Shown here: positions 5,388 through 10,373 of the stretch, piece by piece
Layout: the number at the start of each line of letters is the position of its first letter
Position numbering within the stretch: the first letter of the stretch is position 1
Program-made: the position numbers and the translations under genes
Origin: Flavobacteriales bacterium
Lineage (GTDB): Bacteria; Bacteroidota; Bacteroidia; Flavobacteriales; Flavobacteriaceae
NCBI GenBank assembly: GCA_015494775.1
Contig: WGAP01000137.1
Location: forward strand, 1 to 10,373
Length of the DNA: 10,373 nucleotides
Direction: 5' to 3'
The notes under the pieces: generated by a model
What the model was told of the DNA's origin: nothing
Database searches by the model: none
What the model saw: only the letters and a program-made list of their open reading frames with translations

Positions 5388-6824
5388 ATGACCGACAAAC
5401 CTTTGTTTGAGAAAATTCCCGTGGTCCGCCGCCCCGGCGGACATCAGTCCGTATATATCGAAACCTACGGTTGTCAGATGAACGCCAACGACAGCGAAAT
5501 CGTGGCTTCCATCCTCCAAGGCCAAGGTTATGCCGTTACCGACCGCCCCGAAGCCGCCGACCTGATATTGGTCAATACCTGTGCCGTGCGCGACAAGGCC
5601 GAACAAACCGTGCGCAACCGGCTTCAACATTTCCGCGGGCTCAAACGCCGCCGCCCCGGACTCAAAGTGGGCCTCATCGGCTGTATGGCCGAACGGCTCA
5701 AAGAACAAATCCTCGAACAAGAAAAACTGGTGGACCTGGTGGCCGGCCCCGACAGTTACCGCCAATTGCCGGCCATGCTCAACCAATTGCGCGACGGCCG
5801 CAAGGCGGTCAACGTGTTGCTCAGCTTGGAAGAAACCTACGACGATATTCCGCCCGTCCGCATCAATTCCAACGGCGTTTCGGCCTTTGTGTCCATCACC
5901 CGCGGATGCGACAATATGTGCACCTTTTGCGTGGTGCCATTCACGCGCGGGCGTGAGCGTAGCCGCCGGCCCGAAACCATCTGGCAGGAAATCGAAGAAC
6001 TCCAAAGCCAAGGTTTCAAGGAAGTTACCCTCCTGGGCCAAAATGTGGACAGCTACCTGTGGTATGGTGGCGGCCCCAAAAAAGATTTTGTCAAACAACC
6101 CGGCGAAGTCCGGGCGTCGGCCGTTCGCTTTGCCGAACTGCTGGACCAAACGGCAGCCCGTTTTCCCGGCCTCCGTATTCGCTTCACCACCTCCAATCCG
6201 CAGGATATGACCCGCGATGTTATCCGCGTGATGAAACGGCATCCCAATATCGGGCGGCAAATCCATTTACCATTCCAATCGGGCAGCAACCGGATTTTGG
6301 AATTGATGAACCGCCAATATACCCGCGAGCAATATTTGGAACTCATCGATGACATCCGTAGCATTTTACCCGATATCGCCCTTTCGCACGACGTGATTGC
6401 CGGCTTCCCCACCGAAACCGAAGCCGACCACCGCGATACGCTTTCCCTGATGGAAGCCGTCCGGTTCGATTTCGGGTTTATGTTCGCCTACTCAGAACGT
6501 CCCGGCACCGCCGCTGCCAAACGGCTTGCCGACGATGTGCCACGCGGGGTCAAAATCCGCCGGCTGAACGAAATCATTGCCCTGCAACAACAACACAGTC
6601 GCCTGCGTATGCAGCAATTCGTAGGCCGCACGGTGGAGGTCCTGGTCGAAGGCCCTTCGCGCAAGTCCGAAAGCGAACTGATGGGCCGCAATTTGCAAAA
6701 TGCCGTGGTCGTATTTCCCGGCAACGAACATATCCGCCCGGGCGACACCGTTCCGGTCAATATCACCGGCGCTACCAGTGCTACCCTGCGCGGCGAAGTG
6801 GTGGGCAGTTTAATTGATAAGTAA
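5388..6824 (+). CDS. miaB: tRNA-2-methylthio-N6-dimethylallyladenosine synthase MiaB
   Basis: Radical-SAM methylthiotransferase of 478 aa that adds a methylthio group to i6A37 in tRNAs reading U-starting codons. The N-terminal domain binds an auxiliary 4Fe-4S cluster through Cys29 ('TYGCQMN'), Cys65 ('NTCAVR') and Cys99 ('IGCMAE'). The radical-SAM CxxxCxxC is Cys174, Cys178, Cys181, followed by 'VVPFTRGRERSR', the stretch typical of MiaB as opposed to MtaB or RimO. A C-terminal TRAM domain (about 405-475) should bind tRNA. The frame is open upstream to 5070, but that part is low-complexity island DNA. The ATG at 5388 lies 17 bases after a good -7 box and gives a normal N-terminus. It is the first gene of a tight operon; the next starts 10 bases after its stop. 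Confidence 0.97.
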   Translation: MTDKPLFEKIPVVRRPGGHQSVYIETYGCQMNANDSEIVASILQGQGYAVTDRPEAADLILVNTCAVRDKAEQTVRNRLQHFRGLKRRRPGLKVGLIGCMAERLKEQILEQEKLVDLVAGPDSYRQLPAMLNQLRDGRKAVNVLLSLEETYDDIPPVRINSNGVSAFVSITRGCDNMCTFCVVPFTRGRERSRRPETIWQEIEELQSQGFKEVTLLGQNVDSYLWYGGGPKKDFVKQPGEVRASAVRFAELLDQTAARFPGLRIRFTTSNPQDMTRDVIRVMKRHPNIGRQIHLPFQSGSNRILELMNRQYTREQYLELIDDIRSILPDIALSHDVIAGFPTETEADHRDTLSLMEAVRFDFGFMFAYSERPGTAAAKRLADDVPRGVKIRRLNEIIALQQQHSRLRMQQFVGRTVEVLVEGPSRKSESELMGRNLQNAVVVFPGNEHIRPGDTVPVNITGATSATLRGEVVGSLIDK

Positions 6825-6834
6825 GAATAACTCC

Positions 6835-8031
6835 ATGGATATTCAAAGCATCAAACAACGCTTCGGCATCATCGGCAAGGCACCCAAATTGGAACAAGCC
6901 ATCCAACGGGCCGTGCGCGTGGCACCCACCGACATCACCGTGCTGGTTACCGGCGAAAGCGGAACGGGCAAGGAAATTATCCCCAAAATCATTCATCATT
7001 TTTCGACACGCAAACACGGGCCTTACTTTGCCATCAACTGCGGTGCCATCCCCGAAGGCACCATCGACAGCGAACTTTTCGGCCACGAAAAGGGTTCGTT
7101 TACGGGCGCCATTTCCACCCGCCGCGGATATTTCGAAGTGGCCGACAAAGGTACGCTCTTCCTGGACGAAGTGGCCGAATTGCCCCTGACCACCCAAGTG
7201 CGTTTGCTCCGTGTGTTGGAAAACGGCGAATACATCAAAGTGGGCTCCTCCAAAGTCCAAAAAACCGACGTGCGCATCATTGCCGCCACCAATCGCGATT
7301 TGGTCCGTTTGGTCGAAGAAGGCAAATTCCGCGAAGACCTCTATTACCGGCTGGCCACCGTGCAAATTCCGCTTCCGCCCTTACGCGAACGCGGCGAAGA
7401 CATTATTATGCTATTCCGGAAATTTGCTTCCGACGTGGCCCACAAATACCACCTGCCGCCCGTACGGCTTACCCACGAAGCGGAACAAATGCTTATGCGC
7501 TACCATTGGCCCGGCAATATCCGCGAATTGCGCAACATTGTGGAACAACTTTCGGTGCTGGAAGAAAGCCGCATCATCACGCCCGAAATATTGCGCCCCT
7601 ACCTCAAAGATTACCGGATGAACCTACCGAATATCATAACGGGCGAAGACGCTCAATTCGATTTCGGCAAAGATCGCGAATTGATTTTCAAATTGATTTA
7701 CGAGCTTAAAAAAGACATTGACAACCTCAAAGTGGTAACGCAGGAACTGATGAACCGCCAACCCTTGACATTGCCCCAAAATGTGCCGGGCACACAGATT
7801 CCCGCCCATTATCACGGGGCCGAAAACGGCACCAACGGAACGATTATCATCGAACAAAACGATGCGGACGACACATCCCGCGACGAAACCCTTTCCATCC
7901 AGGAAAAAGAAAAAGAACTCATCCGCAAAGCCCTGGAAAAACACCACGGCAAACGCAAAGCCGCCGCCAAAGAACTGGGCATTTCCGAACGCACCCTCTA
8001 CCGCAAAATCAAGCAATACAACATCCAATGA
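6835..8031 (+). CDS. Sigma-54-dependent transcriptional activator, no sensor domain
   Basis: AAA+ activator of sigma-54 RNA polymerase, 398 aa. The ATPase domain starts almost at once: Walker A GESGTGKE (40-47), sigma-54 contact loop GSFTGA (87-92, usually GAFTGA), Walker B with Asp111-Glu112 in 'GTLFLDE', arginine-finger region 'FREDLYYRL' (165-173) and 'PPLRERGEDI' (181-190). A linker (about 263-350) leads to a Fis-type helix-turn-helix at the C-terminus ('KAAAKELGISERTLYRKI', ending 'QYNIQ'). No receiver, GAF or PAS domain fits in the roughly 12 residues before the AAA+ domain, so it may be constitutive or controlled by a partner. The ATG at 6835 is preferred to a TTG at 6814 that overlaps miaB. 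The stop overlaps the lptE start by 4 bases (ATGA), indicating coupling. Its target genes cannot be read from the window. Confidence 0.93.
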   Translation: MDIQSIKQRFGIIGKAPKLEQAIQRAVRVAPTDITVLVTGESGTGKEIIPKIIHHFSTRKHGPYFAINCGAIPEGTIDSELFGHEKGSFTGAISTRRGYFEVADKGTLFLDEVAELPLTTQVRLLRVLENGEYIKVGSSKVQKTDVRIIAATNRDLVRLVEEGKFREDLYYRLATVQIPLPPLRERGEDIIMLFRKFASDVAHKYHLPPVRLTHEAEQMLMRYHWPGNIRELRNIVEQLSVLEESRIITPEILRPYLKDYRMNLPNIITGEDAQFDFGKDRELIFKLIYELKKDIDNLKVVTQELMNRQPLTLPQNVPGTQIPAHYHGAENGTNGTIIIEQNDADDTSRDETLSIQEKEKELIRKALEKHHGKRKAAAKELGISERTLYRKIKQYNIQ

Positions 8032-8528
8032 AACGCCTCACTCCCTTGGTTTTTTGGATATTTACAACCCTGGCGCAGGGTTGCGGTATTTATTCGTTTT
8101 CGGGCGTTAATATCCAACCGGATGTCAAAACCTACACGGTGCTTCCGTTTTCCAACCAAGCAAGCTTGGTGGTGCCCGGTTTTGCCGAAGCATTCCGGCT
8201 GGCCCTTACCGACAAAATCCGCCAAATGTCCAACCTCAATTATGCCGACGACGGCGATTTGATCTATACCGGCACCATTACCCAATACAGCGTTTCGCCC
8301 ACCGCCTCCACCGGCGACCAACAAGCGGCCATGAACAGATTGACCGTGCAGGTAAAAATCGAGTTTACCAACAAAAAACATCCCGACGACAACCTGAGCA
8401 AAACCTATTCGTATTATTACGACTTTCCGGCCGACAAACTCCTGGACGACGTCAAGGCCGAAGCCCATCAAGTGATTATGGAACAAATTACCCAAGATAT
8501 TTTTAACGACACCCTGGCCAAATGGTAA
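8028..8528 (+). CDS. lptE: LPS-assembly lipoprotein LptE
   Basis: LptE is the lipoprotein plug of the LptD-LptE complex that inserts LPS into the outer membrane. The product has 166 aa and matches the Bacteroidota LptE pattern in my memory: a Cys-Gly-x-Tyr-Ser-Phe-Ser-Gly start to the mature protein ('CGIYSFSG'), 'GDLIYTGTITQYSVSP', a Gln-Ala-Ala-x-Asn-Arg-Leu-Thr segment ('QQAAMNRLTVQVKIEFTN') and a C-terminal 'DIFNDTLAKW'. The signal peptide runs to Gly18 with lipidated Cys19; the lipobox is A-Q-G-C, with Ala instead of the usual Leu at -3. It overlaps the activator gene by 4 bases and the next gene by 7, so translation is probably coupled. E. coli LptE similarity would be weak. Confidence 0.88.
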   Translation: MKRLTPLVFWIFTTLAQGCGIYSFSGVNIQPDVKTYTVLPFSNQASLVVPGFAEAFRLALTDKIRQMSNLNYADDGDLIYTGTITQYSVSPTASTGDQQAAMNRLTVQVKIEFTNKKHPDDNLSKTYSYYYDFPADKLLDDVKAEAHQVIMEQITQDIFNDTLAKW

Positions 8529-9235
8529 GCAAACAACGGCTCATAGCACTTATTGACAATCCGCGCCGCATCCAATCCGGCGAAGTCCACGCCTTGGAAA
8601 CGGCCTTGATGCGGGACCCTTACTTCCAACCCCTTCGCGCCGTTTTGCTCCACTACTACAAAACCAACGACCTGCCGCGCTATCGCAAAGAACTGCCCGC
8701 CACCGCCGCCCACACCGCCGACCGCGGTTGGCTCTACGAGTGGCTGCACAACGATTTTCCCGAACCCGAAAAAAAACCGGACATCCCGGCACAACCCGAA
8801 CAAACACCCTCGCAAAAAACCGCCGAAACGCCCGCTCCCGTACCCACGGAACAAAAACCGGCCGATTTACCTTCACCGCCACCTGAAAAATTATCTTACA
8901 TTGATTGGATAAAATATTTGGCACAAAAAAACGCCGTGCCCGGCGCGTCCAAAGATGCCAAACGAAGCAAAATGGAACTTATCGACCGCTTCCTGGCTAC
9001 CCAACCACGCATCAAGCCCCGCAAGGATTTCGACTTTCAACCTCCGCCCGAAATCACCGAAAGCATTCGCGAAAACGCTTCGCTCATGACCGAAACCCTG
9101 GCCCGGCTCTACGTCAAACAAAAGAAATACGGCAAGGCCATTCAGGCCTATGAAATCCTGATGTTGAAATATCCGGAAAAAAATCGTTATTTTGCAGCCC
9201 GAATTGACGAAATCAAACATTTATCCAACGACTAA
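8522..9235 (+). CDS. Conserved unknown protein with TPR-like C-terminus
   Basis: 237 aa with no signal peptide or membrane segment, so probably cytoplasmic. Three parts are visible: an N-terminal helical part (1-78), a Pro/Glu/Lys/Thr-rich linker (about 79-122), and a C-terminal part. The latter contains 'TETLARLYVKQKKYGKAIQAYEILMLKYPEK' in pieces at about 190-220, a clear tetratricopeptide-like helix pair (LY...Y..AI.AYE.L...YP). One TPR unit is too few for a full superhelix, so it more likely binds a partner. It overlaps lptE by 7 bases and ends 12 bases before secG. From memory a similar protein sits before secG in other Bacteroidota. Function is unknown; context suggests an envelope or export role. 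The ATG at 8522 is the natural start. Confidence 0.85.
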   Translation: MVSKQRLIALIDNPRRIQSGEVHALETALMRDPYFQPLRAVLLHYYKTNDLPRYRKELPATAAHTADRGWLYEWLHNDFPEPEKKPDIPAQPEQTPSQKTAETPAPVPTEQKPADLPSPPPEKLSYIDWIKYLAQKNAVPGASKDAKRSKMELIDRFLATQPRIKPRKDFDFQPPPEITESIRENASLMTETLARLYVKQKKYGKAIQAYEILMLKYPEKNRYFAARIDEIKHLSND

Positions 9236-9247
9236 AACAACTTGACT

Positions 9248-9625
9248 ATGGGAATTTTTATGGTTTTCCTCATATTGATTGTGATTACGGCCCTGCTGTT
9301 GATTGTGGCCGTTATGGTTCAAAATCCCAAAGGCGGCGGCCTTGACAGCACTTTCGGCGGAGGCGGTGCCATGATCGGCGGCGTCAAACAAACCACCGAT
9401 TTCCTGGAAAAGGCCACGTGGACGCTTTTCGGACTGATGATCGGGCTTATTTTGCTTTCCAACACCGTGGTTTTCTCCCACAAAAGCCAGCCCGAAAATC
9501 TGCCCGTTCCCGAAAATGTCGAAACGCCTGCGCCCGCACAAGCGCCCGTCGGACAACCGGCCAACCAACCGGTGCAGCAACCCGCGGGCAATCAACCGGC
9601 CCAACAACAACCGGCTTCGAAATAA
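9248..9625 (+). CDS. secG: Preprotein translocase subunit SecG
   Basis: Small membrane subunit of SecYEG that helps SecA-driven protein export. The product has 125 aa. There are two membrane segments (about 3-24 and 57-75) separated by the conserved loop 'VQNPKGGGLDSTFGGGGAM' and 'TTDFLEKATW', both SecG hallmarks. A Pro/Gln/Ala-rich tail of about 45 residues follows; such tails are common in Bacteroidota SecG. The ATG at 9248 is used; a TTG two codons earlier only adds Met-Thr. It is the last gene of the miaB operon, followed by a strong terminator. groES/groEL, which I recall after secG in some relatives, are not here. Confidence 0.94.
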   Translation: MGIFMVFLILIVITALLLIVAVMVQNPKGGGLDSTFGGGGAMIGGVKQTTDFLEKATWTLFGLMIGLILLSNTVVFSHKSQPENLPVPENVETPAPAQAPVGQPANQPVQQPAGNQPAQQQPASK

Positions 9626-9649
9626 TTTTTTACCGAATGCATTTATCCG

Positions 9650-9679
9650 CCGTCCCGTTTTTTCGGGGCGGTTTTTTTT
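9650..9679 (+). terminator. Rho-independent terminator of the miaB-secG operon
   Basis: CCGTCCCG (9650-9657) pairs with CGGGGCGG (9664-9671), 8 pairs including one T-G wobble, around a TTTTTT loop. Eight T's follow at once (9672-9679). It lies 25 bases after the secG stop. Confidence 0.92.
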
Positions 9680-9682
9680 GTA

Positions 9683-9708
9683 GGATTTGGCAATAGCATT
9701 GCCAATCC
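9683..9708. repeat. Hairpin at the left edge of repeat copy 2
   Basis: GGATT and GGCAAT pair with ATTGCC and AATCC around an AGC triloop: 11 pairs with one bulged T (9688). It stands three bases after the secG terminator and directly before repeat copy 2. Copy 1 has an unrelated-sequence hairpin in a similar position (1455-1479). Confidence 0.6.
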
Positions 9709-9713
9709 CAAAG

Positions 9714-9902
9714 GAAAAAATCGCGTGCCGGACCGAGCGGTAATGGGGCGAAGGGCACGACGCCTTTTTGTGCCGGTGGCGGGGGCTCCCGGAGGAAGAG
9801 ACCACGCCGCCGGCGTTACAAAAACCGGCGTGCCCGAGCCACATTGTAGCGGAGGGCCGGTTTCCCGAGCGCCCGAAGGGCGCGAGGGACACGCCCAAAA
9901 AT
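9714..9902 (+). repeat. GC-rich intergenic repeat, copy 2 (partner at 1509)
   Basis: Shares ordered blocks with 1509-1690 (identical GAAAAAATCGCG and CCGGAGGAAG, near-identical AGCGGT-ATG-GGCG and CATT--AGCGGA), with the first two blocks 75-76 bp apart in both copies. It carries nested short inverted repeats: CGTGCC (9724-9729) with GGCACG (9754-9759), and GGCAC with GTGCC (9770-9774) as an alternative partner. The island from 9680 to 9952 has no convincing gene. A minus-strand frame runs through it and into secG, but it has no family features. Right end estimated from the change to A-rich DNA near 9897. Confidence 0.65.
9863..9889. repeat. Symmetric hairpin with tandem G-A internal loop and GAA triloop
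   Basis: TCCC-GA-GCGCCC-GAA-GGGCGC-GA-GGGA: stem GCGCCC/GGGCGC (9869-9874, 9878-9883) closed by a GAA triloop and flanked by GA opposite GA (9867-9868, 9884-9885). An outer TCCC/GGGA stem follows (9863-9866, 9886-9889). As RNA the GA/GA loop could form tandem sheared G-A pairs. The C-GAA-G triloop also occurs at 1914-1930 and 1936-1948. Confidence 0.6.
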
Positions 9903-9952
9903 AAAAAAATGGCACCGAATTTGTTAAGCTAAAACCGAAGTCGAATTTTTAT

Positions 9953-9960
9953 TATTTTTG
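9953..9960 (+). promoter_or_regulatory. Candidate -7 box for the DUF3857 gene
   Basis: TATTTTTG matches TAnnTTTG and lies 36 bases before the ATG, giving a leader of about 30 nt. The nearest TTTG (9920-9923) is 29 bases upstream, longer than the usual 17-23, so the -33 element is poor. Confidence 0.5.
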
Positions 9961-9996
9961 TTGAAATGCAATGCAAAAGTTAAGTCAGCCAAAATA

Positions 9997-10373
9997 ATGA
10001 AACGCTTTTTACTCTTTCTTTACCTTATCGGTACGTCTTTTTCCGCTTTGCAGGCACAAAAACTCAGTCTGCCCCTCATCCCCGACTCCATCAGCCGCGA
10101 TGCCGATGCCGTGATTTTGAATGAAAATACCGAAATCCGTATGCTCAACAGCGCGGAAATGCAGGTGGATGTAAGCCGGAAAATCATCATTTACAACCAA
10201 CGCGCCGCCTACCTGGCCGACGTGGTGGTGGGCTACGACATGTATAGCAAAGTCAAAAAATTGCAAGTGCGTTACTACAATGCCGCCGGCAAACAATTGA
10301 AGTTGGTTTTGAAAAGCCAGTTTCGCGATGTGGCGGCCAGTGGTGATGCCATGCTTTATTCGGATTACCGGGC
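9997..10373 (+). CDS. Secreted DUF3857-type (transglutaminase-associated) protein, 5' part
   Basis: 125 codons are present before the window ends. Residues 1-20 form a signal peptide (MKRFLLFLYLIGTSFSALQA, probable cut after Ala20). The mature part resembles the N-terminal DUF3857 domain found in Bacteroidota proteins that carry a transglutaminase-like domain further on: 'RDADAVILNENTEIRML', 'VDVSRKIIIYNQRAAYLADVVVGYD', 'SKVKKLQVRYYNAAGKQLKLV', 'SQFRDVAASGDAMLYSDYR'. The catalytic domain would lie beyond the edge, so it is not confirmed. The ATG at 9997 is chosen because the signal peptide starts there and upstream codons are AT-rich leader. Role in the periplasm or surface is unknown. It is separated from secG by a terminator and the third repeat island, so it has its own promoter. 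Confidence 0.8.
   Translation, partial: MKRFLLFLYLIGTSFSALQAQKLSLPLIPDSISRDADAVILNENTEIRMLNSAEMQVDVSRKIIIYNQRAAYLADVVVGYDMYSKVKKLQVRYYNAAGKQLKLVLKSQFRDVAASGDAMLYSDYR

Noticed and set aside
5334..6266. Minus-strand open frame opposite miaB
   Set aside because: Antisense shadow of a fully conserved miaB; no motifs.
9221..9898. Minus-strand open frame opposite secG and repeat copy 2
   Set aside because: It runs antisense to secG, through a strong terminator and the repeat. Similar frames may recur wherever the repeat occurs, but that reflects repeat composition and not a protein.

Overview
The window looks like chromosome of a Bacteroidota bacterium, most likely on the Flavobacteriia side. Four things point there. 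Promoter -7 boxes match the Bacteroidota consensus TAnnTTTG (clearest upstream of the tRNA and of miaB), and starts lack a clear Shine-Dalgarno site. The gene run miaB - sigma-54 activator - lptE - conserved unknown - secG is, from memory, a Bacteroidota arrangement. The DNA primase has the zinc-ligand-free N-terminus that I recall from flavobacterial primases. Coding regions are moderately GC-rich for the phylum, and the intergenic islands are richer still. I see no phage, transposase or defence genes; the coding part is core-genome housekeeping.

Layout. 1-1093 (minus): 5' part of a secreted lipoprotein M23 peptidase, cut by the window edge before its final HxH motif. 1249-1432 (minus): a self-contained tRNA-Gln(UUG) unit with promoter, tRNA and terminator. 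1433-2055: a gene-free, strongly structured, mostly GC-rich island. 2056-5012 (plus): a two-gene unit, long-chain polyprenyl diphosphate synthase and DNA primase. 5013-5387: a second gene-free GC-rich island with a degenerate tandem repeat of about 114 bp, ending in the miaB promoter. 5388-9625 (plus): five tightly packed genes (miaB, sigma-54-type activator, lptE, conserved unknown, secG), closed by a strong terminator at 9650-9679. 9680-9952: a third GC-rich island. 9997-10373 (plus): start of a secreted DUF3857-type protein, cut by the window edge.

The coding genes serve envelope building and information processing: polyprenyl carrier synthesis, primer synthesis, tRNA modification (A37 thiomethylation), LPS insertion (LptE), Sec export (SecG) and peptidoglycan cleavage (M23).

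The least explained material is intergenic. The islands at about 1509-1690 and 9714-9860 are divergent copies of one element in the same orientation. The first copy is followed by a 162-nt perfectly concentric inverted repeat with 20-bp perfect outer arms and a UUCG apical loop (1691-1852). After that comes a 76-nt segment whose 10-bp closing stem encloses three consecutive hairpins (1904-1979). Short CC-GAA-GG triloop hairpins recur in both islands. These look like a family of mobile or transcribed structured repeats, and I cannot name them.
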